From Breviolum minutum Mf 1.05b.01 (taxonomy: Eukaryota; Sar; Dinophyceae; Suessiales; Symbiodiniaceae): DNA of 64,000 nucleotides. Shown piece by piece: positions 1 to 13,337 of this stretch (positions within the stretch are counted from its first letter, which is position 1; each line of letters begins with the position of its first letter). The notes below the pieces were generated by a model. It saw only the letters and a program-made list of their open reading frames with translations. It was not told the DNA's origin and ran no database searches. Position numbers and translations under genes: made by a program. The stretch spans positions 53,903-117,902 of the forward strand of contig DF240494.1 in NCBI GenBank assembly GCA_000507305.1. Reading direction: 5' to 3'.

Positions 1-261
1 CATCAACGAGCCCAAATCTAAATTGACTGCAGACATATATGCTAAAACGTGTATAGGGTGTATAACGGCTGTGCTGCAAGCAAAACCATGCAGGACGATT
101 GGCAGCCATTTTCACACCCTCCTTCATTCTTCAGGATATCATTGAGACTATTCCAGGACCTGGCTAGAATACACATCCCTCTCTTTGCAAAGAATTCCGG
201 TTCCTTTCAGTTTGTAGGTATGCCATCAATTTCCTAGTTCCAGTACTCTCATGGCATTTCA

Positions 262-2848
262 ATTCCCCAGGCTGCTAGGCGCCTCATCTGTCTGGGGTCG
301 GATCTTCAAGACCTTCTCAGCAGACCAAGGTACACCATATACATCACCATTGGAGCTCAGAATCGCTTGGCTCCACTTAGCCATGCTGTTGCCCAAGGTG
401 CCTAGTTGTTTAGCCTGCCATGCAGCTAAACAGCCCACAAGGTGAGGTTGGATGTGGTTTTTGGTTTGGAATCCCCAGCCTGGACTGAATTACCAGTAAA
501 TTCAATCTTCAATGCGAAGGATGCCGAGAAGGGCACTGCATAAATGGCACCATTCTTGGCCACAACTGCTGAATGCCAATTGTGGAGTGCGCCACCTGGA
601 GGGTCCAGCTTCACTGAAAACAAGCCCAGTTGAAAAGAGAAATGAATAGGATGGGAAGCATTGAACACTTGCAGCACCTAAAGGCCACGGACATACTGTA
701 TAAATATAAAGTTACGTAGTGACATTACTAGTAGTGGATAGATTTTGACTTTATCTTGCACTGCCACGTAACTCAGTCTGCTCTCTTTCCTTCATTCCGT
801 ACTTGCCGTACTCTTGCCTCCGCATTCTAGCTCATGTCTGCTGATCTTTGCAAGAGACATATCTACCTGGCATGGCAATAAGATGCGGACCAACCAAGAG
901 CTTGAGTGGCTGAACATTCAACGTATAATAAGCTGCAAACATCTGCAAACCATATATACACTTTGTGGCACAATGGTGAATGTCATGCAAATATACAAAT
1001 TCATATCCAAATACAAATGCATCCTATACCAATACACACTCACACACTATCTATAGATAATTATATATATACCAGTACTTATATGTTTTGTAAATATGAT
1101 TACAGTTAAATAATATCAAATATGAATATATTCCATCATCCATCTTTCCATCTCCCTTCTCCACTTGAGTGCCACCTTCAGGATGGAGCAGTCAAAGCCA
1201 GGAAGGGATACTAAGCTGTTGCCAATCTCAATGCCTTCGCGGCCGCTGACGGAACGAGGCGGCGGCAATGATGCCACAGCTCTTCCAATAGATGAAACCG
1301 AGCCTTCTCATGTGAAATATCGTTTCGAAAACCCTGGATGCATTTCAAGTTCAAGCTTCCAGAGACGTTTGGTAGAGAGAATGCAAATCGATTCGCAGTA
1401 ATTCCGTGAATTCCCAGTAATTCCCAGCCTACTGTAGGTACTTGACTATCTCAGAGTCTTGAATCAAATTGGGCCGGCCCGCCTCCAGACCATCGTGCTA
1501 GAAGGATGGGCCTCAGATTTGCGACCCAACTATATACGTTTGCTACTCATATGTTTCCCTCCATTTAAAAGCAATATAAACTCAGATTTCACATCTTCAT
1601 GAGATTTCATGAGTATCATTTGATGTCCACCCCTGGATCAATGCTTTTTTGAAGCATCCTATAAATTCAATATGTTGAAGCAAACCTCGATGCCTCTAAA
1701 CATACATCCAAGTAGCCTGAAAGGTCCTGCAGGAAACATGTGAACCAATGGCAGAACTGTTCATTTCGCAGGCCAACAGCTCAATCACTCGCAACCTCTC
1801 ACAACCTACCAACCTCATATCATAACCAGGGATGTTAAAACACTGGCGTGAACAAGAGATCTATCATAATTCTACCATGTCAACTGGTTAGCCGGATTTT
1901 CTCATTTTGTAGTACCCAAAACATCCCAAGAACTCCCAGTGGCACTCTCTCCTGTGGGAAAATGTTTCAGCTCGACAGCCTTGTGGTTTTGTGGATCAAC
2001 CTGCAGCACCGAATCAGCCTCGACCGGAAGGGCAAAGATCTGTCCACCATGGGCGGCCGCTTGTCGCCACTTTCCTGGCAGGGTGTAACTTCTTCGTTTT
2101 GAATGAGGGTTCGTTGATTGAATGATTGGTGTATATACCGGTGGATTGTCTCCAAAAAAACTGTTGTTGCTTGCCGGATTTTTCTCCATGAACCCCGTGA
2201 TAGATACACGCTTGAATAAGTCATCTCCTTCGAGCCCGGCCTACACCCCATCACACCCGCGTCCTGACAAATCATTAAATTCTCCAAACTGCCACAGTGC
2301 TTCTCCCGAGCTTTGCACACACAGGACTTTCCGAGCCGCCCAGGGAATGCCACAGACAGTGTCCTGTGGAGGAGTCCCTAGGATACAAATCGTACCCATC
2401 AGAAGCGATTTACCTGATGAGTGACTAGGAATTTTAAACAATGACCCTGAGGGAGCTGGGGATTTCTGCAAAAGTTCACATCCTGTTGCCCGAGTGTGGT
2501 GGCATCATGTTCCTGAAACAGCGTCCATGTACATCCACATATGTCCTATAGATTCATTCGGACTTGACCATCAGGACCATCATACCGATCATACCCCATC
2601 CACATCTCCTGTGCCGCCACAGTGAAGCCGAACTTTCCTTGCTGTGTCACCGGCAGGGATCCCAGCTGGCGAACCTTTGCAAGGCTAGGTTCCACCCGCA
2701 GCACCGCTGTGGCCTGCCATGGCATGGCGAAGAGGACACCGTTGCGCGCCAGCGTGGCATGGCGCCACTGACACGCCATATCCAGGTGACCCTCCAAGGG
2801 CAGCTGGGAAGGACCGGAGAGGGGAGAAATGCGCAAGATGTGGTCTGC
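262..2848 (-). CDS. Repeat protein with beta-propeller-like blades (multi-exon, 3' end uncertain)
   Basis: Five separated minus-strand exon segments share one module of the form [KQN]W..A...NG.iyavP..a..vL.i.P. They lie near 2848-2636 (QWRHATLARNGVLFAMPW), 2417-2290 (CGIPWAARKVL), 2074-1905 (KWRQAAAHGGQIFALPV), 640-460 (NWHSAVVAKNGAIYAVPF) and 408-262 (KWSQAILSSNGDVYGVPW). Acceptors are visible as AG|G at 2850-2849 and 2076-2075. One blade per exon suggests growth by exon duplication. The module resembles blade repeats common in dinoflagellate predicted proteins; a beta-propeller fold is inferred from the regular W/NG/P pattern. A stop follows the last blade near 262, but this could also be read as a GA donor, so the C-terminus is unsure. 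The 5' exons were not identified. Confidence 0.6.
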
Positions 2849-3924
2849 CTTGGTGGGGCCATGTTGGAATTGTTGATTTTTGAAACCGAAAAGCATATGA
2901 AGATGTGACTCTGATTGTTTTCTTTGTAGTTTTGAGATGTTGACTCCAATTGCAGGTTGATCTCTGTAGATCTCACTCTCGGCTTCAAAAGCACTGCATC
3001 CACAAATATTCACAGCAAGGAACCGCACATGGCACACCCCAAAGGTCTCCATTAGCTTCCAATAGCTGAGGCCAACCGCAAACCTTCTCACTCCCATGCA
3101 ACTCCTGGGAGAAAGTGCTCGTGCTGTCATCCAGGAATGTGCCATTAATATACATCCATTAAGCACCAAAACCCTACCTTCAACTCCCACAAACTCAGTA
3201 TGCGAAACCGTTCCTGACTATTAACAATGCATCCAAGTGACCACTGAGATGTAATTCGCATAGGTGTCGATTTCTCAGTTTGCATGATTTGGAGCTGTTT
3301 GGAGCAGGGATGTCGGCTCTTTGTGTGTCATGGCGACAGCCATCTTTGGAGGATGAAGCAAGAGAGGTTGATCCGATCAAATTACAGGCTTCATGGTTTC
3401 ATGGTACAACTTTCTAATAGATAAAACACAGGATTACCTTCTATTGTTGTCTTCTACCTGGATTTTCCTGGGTTCTGGATCAAAAGAATCAAACTAATAG
3501 CAATTTGCCAAGTGCCATGAACTGCCGAAAGAGCTTCTTGGTGTGTGTGTGTGTGAGAGTTGAACTCTCCCACCATACAAGTCTACTTGTAAAATCCACG
3601 GCAACCTTACATTTGACTATCAACATCCATGGCAATAGTCCCAGCGTCTCAAAAGCTTGCTTCCTTGCAGCCCGAAGATGGTGCCTGCATCAGAGTTGCC
3701 AGTGATGGCCGTTGGACAACTACAAGTCATCCATTCTTACATCTCGTTTTCGAATGGTTTGGAGTGCGCATGGGAGATAATGGAAGCATGTGGAAGCTTG
3801 ATAGGTATTTTCATAGCTTTAGGCTTTGTTTCATCTTTTTCAGCAGCTGCACAGCAGTTGATTGTATGTACATATCTTCATCTGTGATGACAGAGTTGGA
3901 TGGGTCTCTAGAAAAACAATCCAG

Positions 3925-4272
3925 GCAGATCGTCATGGTCATGACAAGTGTGGATATTCTGATCAAATCGGAGAGGTTCTACGACTTTCACGCTTCTGCC
4001 GCAGGGATCATTGTAGAAAATTCTGTTGAAACCTTCCAAAGGTGCCGGTGCAAGTCAAGAAACAAGTGTGGTGATTCTGCTGTCATTTATTTGGCAAACT
4101 TCCACTGCACTATGGTCTGGGAGATGTACATCTCTGATGGCTGGGCGTTTATATCACCGACTCAGCTGGTTGCACCTGCGGTGCTCTGCGCTGCAGAACC
4201 AAACTCCTGTTCGGAAATGTCCGGCGACAGGGCTGCAAGCGCGCCACTCAGCATGGCAATAAACTTCATCAT
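3925..4272 (-). CDS. First two exons of a probable secreted protein, unidentified
   Basis: An ATG at 4272 opens a segment starting MMKFIAMLSGALAALS, a short charged start followed by a hydrophobic stretch ending in small residues, as in a signal peptide. The first exon would be 4272-4176 (97 nt, phase 1) with a GT donor. A second exon with an AG|G acceptor begins at 4032 and continues in the matching phase with FNRIFYNDPCGRSVKVV and a run containing Cys, His and Asp, open to about 3925. The family is not recognised. It may be the 5' end of the blade-repeat gene downstream on the same strand, or a separate gene. An unrelated plus-strand frame across the region was judged a shadow. Confidence 0.35.
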
Positions 4273-4299
4273 GGTGAACAGGAAGTTGTTTTGGAGGAG

Positions 4300-7075
4300 T
4301 TCAAACACGTTTTCAGTTTACAGTAGTTAGTTGCTCCTCCTGCATTTTACAGCAGTTGGCAGCTTCGTGATGCTGCGAGAAGCTGTAGTGTAGGACACCC
4401 AATGTTGCACGCAATTGCTACCGCTACATGGCACATGGATGTACATGGTATCTACTCGTGTTTCATTGGGAAGTTGCTTATGAACACAAATTTGGGTCAA
4501 GGTATGCCAACACCTTTTTAAGACCCGGGTGATGCTACTAGGCGCTGCGAACCAAGAAGCAAAGGAATGTTGGCACAAAGACTCCCTTCTTCGGACATAG
4601 TAGACTAGGCAGCTAGAACGATTGTGGAATATTCCAGGTTCTCTTTTCTTTTTATTCTACTTCTGATGGATGCCCAAGTTTCCTAACCTATGTCCCAGTT
4701 CCAATTCCTATGTCCTAGTAGTTAACAGTCCAGCTGCGTTTTCAGCTCTTGTCACTGGCCTCTTCCCTTGCCATGCACCAGTAACAAGAGGGATGCACCT
4801 GCTTTGACCTTCTATTGGAAAAGTTATGATCCTAACTGGGAAGCTAAAGCCTGGCCACACACACACACACACACAAAAAGTGTCCATGTATTGCCAAAAT
4901 TTCCAATGGATTCACCTACATCTGTTCTCATTACTTTCCACTTCCAAAGCACCTCTTTTTTCATCCTTCGTGACTTGGGCTTGCAGAGTTTAAGCCCTGC
5001 TCCACTGAAGGAATTTGGGAATTTCAAGTGATTTCAAGCCAGTTTAGCTGAGAACACCTGACGCTCTGAGCTGCTCAGCTCATAAACCTCCAAACAGTTG
5101 GTGAGGCCAACTGTTGACATGAGAGGAGCTGCAAGACTCCCAAATAAAGTGTGAAGATCAACCAAACTAACCGAAAACCTTGTTCGAATTTAAATAGAAT
5201 CGAATCATCTCACATCATTCGGCTTAATTTAATCCCTTTCTCATCCTTTGGATTTTCAACACAAGGACTCATGCAACTTCTGCATGTGAGATACCAGCCA
5301 GGGAAGAGTAACGAAGGAATGCCACTGTGCAGCTCCATCGCTTCAAAACACGTCTCAGAATCCAATTCAAAAACCTCAAAATCAGTGGATCAGTGGGCAA
5401 CATGTGAGACAAAGGGCGTTAATGGGTTCTCCATGACATTCTTTCACTAAAATAAATCTTAACATTCTTAAGAAACCAATCACAAGAAGATTGATGTACT
5501 TTCTATCATTGCAGTTTAGCGCGCTTTCTCCAAGCTTGTCCAAACACTGACATCATTTTGAGACAAATGCCACCAAATAAGTAAGGCACAATATATATAA
5601 TATGAAATATGGTATAATCAGCTTCTCTGCTCCTGGTTCTCCCCAAAAAAAAAACTGCCATCTTTCGTCAAACCGTCAAAGCCTCCTAAGGTCCCAAACG
5701 GCTACATCTCACGCGGCACGGCTGACTTTTTTCACGCGTCGTCGTGCACGACGCGGCTTTGCACATTCCTGGCGAGTCTGGTTGTTGATTTCCACCAATC
5801 GACTGGGCAGGGGTATCTGAAATTTGCTTGGGTTACTTACAACCATTCAAAAATGAAAGAGAGCAGACTCAAAATCTACAATCTTCATCACTCTATTGCA
5901 ATTCTTCCAAATTCTTCCACCGAAAATCACGCAAAAGTTTCAGCTTTTGCGTCTTGCAACTTCCAAAACGCCACATGGCACCCCTCGTGTTTTTGTCACA
6001 ACCGTCCCATCATCCCCACCTCCAAAATGGTCTCCGGTGTCTCAGCTGTCTTTGCCACATCCAGGCTGGGAGCAATCAGCATTGCCAACTGGAAGCGCCA
6101 CCTCCCAACGATGAGTTGGCATTGGGGATACAGCTTGTCACATGACAAAAATGCCGTTCCAATGGCAGGATACGGCAGGTATGTATTCCCCAAGATGTGA
6201 TATTTAAGGATTTCTAAGGACTCATGGATGTAGTTTGATGGTTTTTCAAGAGGACTACCCCAATCCTGTCATTACAGCTAGACATCCGCAGCATCGTCCA
6301 TATGGATCGAAGAGGCAGAAGTGCTGTCTGCCAGTCCGTTTTTGGCCCAGTTCCGCCGGCTTGGTGTCATCCACCTGTTGAATGCAGAGATGAAGGGTTG
6401 ACATAGACGCCCAACGCCTTGGGTCAAACAAGGTGGAAACAACATAACAAACCATACCATGCCGTGAGATTTGGAGAAGGGTGCTCTCTCTCAGCGGCTG
6501 TTTTTGGCCTCACCCATTTTCTGCTTTTACATCTCTCTGAGAAACATGGTGTAATTGCATGGGATGTGGTTGGAAATTTCTAGCTAAACCTCTCCGCCGG
6601 TCCCTTCCAATTATCGGTTAGTAAGTTCTTACCGCCATACATGACGTGCTGTGACTTGACAAGATCCAGTTCTTCAGACGTGTGGCATGCCAGGCATGTG
6701 GAGCGGTGCCGAACCAGCAAAACATTCAAGCACACAGCAAGCAGCGCGCCTTGACACAAGCAGCACAACGCTGATTTTGAAGAAACATTAAACCCAACTT
6801 CCCCACTGGGGTTAAGTCACCCCTGGCGTGGTTAAGTCACCCATAGTGGGAGTGAAGTCACTGCAGGGCAGCTAGTGGCTCTAGAATCTTGGTGCTTTCT
6901 GGGTGAGATTCCCTTTAAAGTATGATATGCTAATCAATGATATATTATATATATAAATATGACTCTGACAATCTATATAAATCTATAAATCATTGTTGAT
7001 TCGCCATGTTGCTGGGGGCCACCTTCCCTAGCTCTCCCAACAAACGAGACAGCTGCATCCTCCTGCCTGTTGCGG
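4300..7075. other. No supported gene; AT-rich non-coding DNA
   Basis: Only short frames without family resemblance or paired splice sites are present. A (CA)n tract lies at 4856-4875. A short direct repeat of the form ttaagtcaccc occurs twice near 6800-6835. Nothing else stands out. Confidence 0.4.
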
Positions 7076-9560
7076 CATCAACAGCTGCGCCCAAAATGCC
7101 ACCCAGAAAAGAGCAAATGGGCACTGACAAGCCGAAGGTGAAGGGTGCCAGCAGGAGGCCTCTTGAAGCATTTCACCAACAGATTTGAAGGTAAAGAATC
7201 GAGGAAGGACTTCCCGACAGGGGAAGAAAAATAATATGAGGAAACGCAATGTTGACATCCATCTTTCAACCTTCAACTGTCACATCTATTCAGCCTCTTT
7301 GTGTCTGTCAGTTTTTTCTCCACAAAAAAGACTACTACTCTGAGATCAACTTGCCATAACCGTAACCACCATGCACTGTGGCTTTTGGGATCCTACCTGC
7401 AATGAGGCCCAAAAAGGCACCGGACAATAATCCCAAGAAAGCGCCACAGGCTGAGAAACATGGACCTCCAGTGGCTCAACCAGGCATGGTCGACGGTAAG
7501 TTTGCCAAGTCATATCAGTGACAGAAAGAAACTCAAAATAAACTTTTTGTTGAAGAAGCTGCTTGGTTTTGCTTCAAATGGGACAGGTTTCAGTCAAGTC
7601 TTTGTTAATTAGAACATGATTTGGCAAGGCCAAAACGGCTGAAAATCTGCTGGTTGTCCCAGCTCAGAGCCCGCTGGTCCGACAATCTCCCGCCTGTACA
7701 GCCACTGAGAACCAAAGGTGCAGCCACCTGCGCTTGTGATGCCAAAGACTTGCAGGGGGAGGGAAACGGCTGATGTTCATGAAGTCAACATCTGGAACTG
7801 AAGCAAGTGTAGAGCATGGTAATCCAACACAATACAGCTATTCACTATAACACTTTTGTTGTCTCTTATATCACGAACGTCTCCCTGGTTCAGGAAGCTT
7901 CGCGAAACTATACCTGCACAGTTAGTTTGGGATACTAATTTCATGCCTTTTCATAGCATTTTTGCATAGCTAAATCTCATGGATCCCATGACTCACTAGC
8001 AGCCACTAGCAGATCGCACCTGCAGCAATTGGCCTTCACGAGGCTTAGTCCAGTTAGATGGGAGCTCAGCTGTAGAGCAAAGGACACCAAGAGATGCACC
8101 AAGCACCAAACCTCCTGATGAATGGTGAATTGAAGCTTCCGGAAGATCTAAGGAAAGCACCTGACACATATATTATGAATGCCAGCTTTTTTTTCGCTGC
8201 AGTTGCATCATTTGTGCAGATGCGAAACGGATGTATTGCTGTATTGCTACATGTTGTGACATGCCGAACTTCGGCAACAATTACACACTTCTGATCCAAG
8301 TGTGGCAGCATATCTGCGCTGCCTCCACATCCCAAGCCACCGCCAAGAAGTAACCCAACCAGTGCGCCGAAGAAGCAGCATGCCTGGAAGGGCAATATTC
8401 ACTGCTAGCCGGCTTTAGGATGAAATCTTGCAGGCGTATGGGATCACAATTGCACCAAATATCAGTCAGTGTGGTGTGGTAGAGGTGTCCTTTCATGACC
8501 AGTCGTATGGATTTCAATATCTGCCCTCCTTGTCTTGCATTTAAATACAGGTTACGAAATCAAAACATCATATTGAGCAATAAATTCAACCAATATCTCC
8601 AACACCCAGAAAATGCTTCCATGCTCTTTTGATTCAAGATGAACAAAGCTCTTCAAGACTCATTGCACACTCTTAAGGCCTAGAGCTCACCCTACACTAA
8701 GAACGAAAAACATCTCCAAGCATCTACAACCAAAACACATTCAAAAGAAAAACGCACATATGATATCATATGATCACATATTGTCAATTTGTTTCACTAC
8801 TATCTGGCGGTTGTACCACCTCATCTTCCCCCCTTTTCTGGGTTTGCAAATTGTTTTTAAAGAGGAACATCTCATTGAAGCACCACTTTTTTTACCCCCA
8901 AAAAAACCAAACGGCGATTGGTGTGGTGCCAGTGCGACGGACGACACCCAAGGTACAGGAGCTGAAATGCCAAAGGTCAATGGTGCAAAGAGCGACCCTA
9001 CTGCTGCACCCGCCTTCCGCAGAGTTTCACCAGTCGTTGGTTGGTCGCTTGGTTCATGTTTGTCCGTCTCCCTCAAGGGAGGAATCCATGTTTTAGTTGG
9101 GAAGAAAGGGTGATATCTTTGCCTAAAAAAATGCCCTGAAACGAAGGGAATTTCTTTACTCAACTACCTGTTGAGTTGAGGTCGGACTTGCGTGACATCG
9201 CGATAATTCACATTCACACATTCTAACTAATCGATTTTTCCTCAAAGTTCTTGACCTAATTTCTAATCCCAAGTCCGTAGGCTCCTGCGCTCGAAAAGAA
9301 GAGGATTGTTTGTGCACACTGTAGTCGTAAACCAACATAGCAATGGAAAAAAAACATGTAAAAAGTGGTGTTTTGATGGTATCTATTCAGATTTACCCGC
9401 TAAAATTGTGCTTTTCCATGGCTATCTTAGTTTTATTGGAGGGTCATTTCCAAATTGAGACCATACCCTGTCATAGAATTTCACCAAGTTGCTGCTGCCC
9501 CAAGCAGCAGCCCAAGCACAGCTGAAGCGCCACCCATGTAGATAGCACCAACACGGCCAC
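7076..9560 (-). CDS. Glycine-zipper membrane protein built from small repeated exons
   Basis: Five minus-strand exon-like segments, each after an AG acceptor, code for short glycine/alanine-rich hydrophobic helices. They start at 9560 (VGAIYMGGASAVLGLLLGAA), 9013 (AGAAVGSLFAPLTFGIS), 8383 (FFGALVGLLLGGGLG), 7450 (GAFLGLLSGAFLGLIA, ending at 7397 before GT) and 7161 (GLLLAPFTFGLSVP then FLGGILGAAVDAATG). The 9013 and 7161 segments share an APxTFGxSxP motif, so they look like copies of one module. GxxxG spacing supports packed transmembrane helices (inference). No known family was recognised; start, stop and some joins are undetermined. Frames such as 7006-7188 on the plus strand are shadows. 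Confidence 0.5.
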
Positions 9561-11060
9561 CTCATAGCGAGCATCATATAAATCTAGTATGAAGGTAGGG
9601 TCAGCTGTAGGGAATCCAACCATTTTCGAAGCCAGCTTGCAATGGTATGGCTTTTAGGTGGTATGGAGACATGCCACCTTGTTTTTGCCATAATTACTTT
9701 CAACAAACTACCAACATCAAACTGGAGAGGCGTTTTGGAGAAAGGCTTCATAGAGAATCGTAGGGTTTTTGAAAGGGCAGGACTCGGTCCAAAACAACAC
9801 ACCTGTACCTCAGCCAAGGTGCCATACCAGGCTGCAAGCCACATTGAGGTGTCCTCAAGCATTGTGATCAAATGGTTTAAGCTATGGGAATCTTGCAAAT
9901 CTTCAAGCCCCCCTTTGCTTTGCTACTGCAAAGTTAGTCAGGCGCATATATTTTTAATGCCAAGCTGACCTTCCAAGGTCTCAAAGAATGAAAAGCTATG
10001 AAAAGCCAACATCTATGAATCACTTATGAATCACCTTGCACCGTCCACTTCCCTCCGCCAATCTAACATAATCATGAGATGGTTCCACCGTGTGATACCC
10101 GAAATTAGATGTAAAACACTGTGTAAGTCTATAATCACAATTATGTCCATACATTCTTCATACTCAAATTGTTGTTTAAACCTTATTGGATTGAAGGCAA
10201 TTTCCATCTCGCCAGGGCCATGGTCATGGTTTATTTGCCTACATTTGCCATAAAAATCAAACCAAATGTAGGTATATGAACATATCATACCATGGATCCT
10301 ATAGGGATTTGAATCCCCAACATCCATGTTCAAATTCACCAGCCTCGTCGACCGGTGCCAACACCTCCTGAAATGGTGAATCGGAAAATGTAAATGCACA
10401 TAACAAATGGGCATCATGCACTAAATGGATATTGTACCGTATAGTATAGATATACTGTAAAAAAATTATGCAACCCACTGTTCTGATACGGGTGAATATC
10501 TATCATATAAATTATGTCTTGTTGTTTGATAAATGCAAACAGCAGAAAAAAGTCATGAAACGACTCAAATCGTTTGAAACAAAGCCAAATGAAGGGCTTA
10601 GTAGAAATCCTGTATGAATTGGTATCTCTCTAGCGGGCAATGGCTCAAATGGGTGACTTCGGTCGAAGCTCCTGGCTACACTTTGGTTGCGCCATGGATG
10701 CCGCGGAAGAAGCTTAAAGATTTCTTAAATCAAAAGAAAAAACGGTCGAACGAGTCGAACTACTATATTACTCAGTCTGTGCTGTAATCTTGAGCCACTA
10801 CTGACAGAAAGATGACGGCCCATCCAATCGCTACGTCTTAACATGCATCCTCTGCATCGGAGCACATCTGTGTTACCCACACATTTTGGCTCTTGTTCCT
10901 CTGATCTCTCTCTGAAGCCCCACAAAAATCCCACAAAATCCAATCATCTATTTCGGAAATTCAAATGCTTCAGACCAGACCAGCGATCGCCAACCGCCAA
11001 GCAAAAAAAGGTGGTGATCGATATGTGAAGATCTTCAAACTCCCGGCGCACCTTCCACTA
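9561..11060. other. No supported gene
   Basis: Frames here, including a 128-codon minus-strand ATG frame at 10417-10031, show no motif, no domain and no convincing splice context. The sequence is AT-rich. Confidence 0.35.
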
Positions 11061-11099
11061 ATGAAGGCATACCTTCCTGGCTGGACAGAATACCATCGG

Positions 11100-13151
11100 T
11101 GAAAAACGGATGGCATCGGGTGGAAGTGGCGGCGAAACGGCCTCGTGTTCAATGGGGAACTCCACTACCACAATGCAATCATCACCTCACAAACTCTGAA
11201 GAGATAGGTGAAAGTGATTCAGAATGTGGTTTCCGAGAATCTGAATAGGAAGCTGTTTTTAGTAGCTGATGTTGTTTGATCTAGCTAGCGGATAATGGCA
11301 AATGATGCCACAAAAAGAGGGATATGTTTGATCTCGCTGGCTGATCATTGGCAAATGAGTTTTCAAAACCCTCGCAACTGGGAATGGGCACTTAACGCCG
11401 GCGACTGGGCCAATGCAGCCAAAAGGGCTGGGTATGACCTCGGTCGACCAATGTGCCAAGGGATGGATGCATCATCCGGAGTATCCCATGGGACTTGAGG
11501 CTCAAACACCTCCTCATACGGTGGAGTCCTTATAGAAAGGGAAAAAAATCCTGTCAACTTAGCCAAAGTCCTACAGAAATGCAGAATCCAATGGTTTGAA
11601 GGATTCTGAACATCTGCAAGTGGGGGAGATGTTTTCCAGTTAAAAATTTGATGGTATTTGAGTAGCTATGTCTCTTTGTCATACCTATGGACTGGACCTA
11701 CGACCTACGACTCATCCAAGACTTTGAGAGGGTACTCGTGCAAATCAAGAAGTCAAAAGGTGGAAAAAACTCCTCGGACAACTCAGCACCCAACACCGTC
11801 ACCAGGTCAAAAGGCTTGTCTGCTCCATATCTGTCCTTCAACCATCGCGAGTCGGGAAAGCATCTTGTCACATCGTGGAGCAAACTTTTTCCATGCTCCC
11901 AAAAATCCACCAAAGGTAGGTGGAAACGTGGAAACGGGAGACTGGATGCACTGAAACTTCGGATTTTAGGGCCCCCGGGCAGGAGAGGCCAAGAATTGTT
12001 CCTTGATGCTGCCCACTGGACTGCCCAAAGATCTCATGTTCTGAAAAAGAAAATTGGATGCATATGTTACATGTTATTGTAGTATGTCTAATATAATATA
12101 TGTATATGCATGTGTGTGAATTCCCGCATTGCAGTCCAAAACCGCTGGGTTTCCCGCCGCTTTGGTACATGCCACAGCTGTCTTGTCTTCAAGGCCAAGC
12201 TCCTCAAGAAGGCTCTTTACTGAGGGTCAAAAAATTGCAAGAATCACTTCAAATCCTTTAGAACTAGCACACCTTTGGAGCACCAGTCAATGAAAACAGA
12301 TCAATCATTATCAAATCACTCCAGAATTGACCATTAAAAGTCCACCAAAGAAACAAGAGAACCCCATGGTTCATAAGTCTTCCAACTGTTTCCCAACAAG
12401 GGGAATCTGATTCCTATAGGTCCTTGCCAAATTCCCCAGCACCCTTTCTCCACGCCTTGCAGTTCCCTTGAATGGCTTTGGCACAAACGGGCGAGGCATC
12501 CACGAAGGTCACATGGCCTCAATGAGACATGTTGGGTTGTTTTTTGTCGCAGGGAGAGTGAGTGACTTAGTTCATTGGTTGAGTAGTTATGGTTACTGCG
12601 AGTGAATTAGTTAGAGCTACAGTAGTTACTTTGCTAGCGAATTAGTGAGTCAGTTAGTTAGTTAGCTAGTTAGTTGGTTGGTTGGTTAGTAGCTAGCTAA
12701 CTAGTTAGTTTGTCTGTTTGTTTGCTAGTTTGTTAGTTAGCTTGGCAGGTATTTGATGATAATTTTGTAGTTCATTACTTTCAATGAGGTGTGTTGATCT
12801 TCCATTCGTTTCATGGATCAGATCTACTGATGCATTACCTGTCTAGTCTTGATCATTGCATCTGGCACTTGCATCATGTGATTCTACAATTAGTATCTAT
12901 GCATCTCTCCGTTTCTCGCAAAAGGTATCAAAGGGTTATACAGCATCAAATTCTCTATCAATATTATATAATCATATATAGTATATATATATATAGAGAA
13001 TCCCCAATTGAAGTGTTCGTGACTAGTTCTTGCACGCAGTACACTGAACGTAGCTGAGGCCATCCAACCAGCACCTCTTGAGGCCGACTCCAAGCCGACA
13101 ATGCCCGAGCCAGCGAAGAGGTCCAAGACACGCGAGTCTTCATTGTCAAAC
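11100..13151 (-). CDS. RsmD-like rRNA (guanine-N2) methyltransferase, 5' end lost in gap
   Basis: Seven exons join in consistent phase: 13151-13069 (VLDLFAGSGIVGLESASRGA, SAM-binding motif I), 12517-12456 (HVTFVDASPVCAKAIQGNCK), from 12202 (ELGLEDKTAVACTKA), 11835-11795 (KPFDLVTV), 11528-11508 (TPPYEEV), 11438-11392 (SYPALLAALAQSPAL) and from 11185 (CIVVVEFP). This order matches RsmD, which methylates a guanine of small-subunit rRNA. TPPY in place of the bacterial DPPY is, as I recall, seen in plant homologues, so a plastid role is likely but inferred. Donors are GT or GC, acceptors AG|G. The N-terminal part should lie beyond the (CAA)n tract and the gap at 13338-14070. Another small exon may be missing before KPFDLV, and the C-terminal end is not fixed. 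Confidence 0.8.
11508..11528 (-). other. 21-nt microexon carrying the catalytic TPPY motif
   Basis: The segment is bounded by AG at 11530-11529 and GT at 11507-11506. It supplies one base, six codons and two bases, which join in phase to 11795 and 11438 to give VTV-TPPYEEV-SYPAL. The catalytic motif of the methyltransferase is therefore almost wholly on this exon. Confidence 0.7.
12640..12745. repeat. Degenerate GTTA/GTTG tetranucleotide tract
   Basis: Many imperfect copies of gtta, gttg, ctag and gttt in a row, inside the RsmD-like gene's intron between the 13069 and 12517 exon borders. Confidence 0.8.
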
Positions 13152-13168
13152 CTGCTAACCGAAAAACA

Positions 13169-13182
13169 ACCAGCAACAACAA

Positions 13183-13221
<39 letters not shown>

Positions 13222-13337
13222 GAACAACAACAAGAACAACAACAACAACAACAACGACCAGCAACAACAACCAGCAACAACAACAACAGCAACAAACAGC
13301 AACAACAACCAGCAACAACAACCAGCAACAACAACAA
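13169..13337. repeat. (CAA)n-rich microsatellite running into an assembly gap
   Basis: Nearly pure caa/aac/cag triplets up to the first N at 13338. Long open frames in several phases across it are artefacts of the triplet repeat. The repeat is the likely reason the assembly broke here. Confidence 0.9.

Noticed and set aside
3629-4330. 233-codon plus-strand frame
   Set aside because: No domain; it overlaps a better minus-strand pair of exons with signal peptide and matching phase.
9584-10417. Minus-strand frames of 104 and 128 codons
   Set aside because: No motif, no paired splice sites, no similarity to neighbours.
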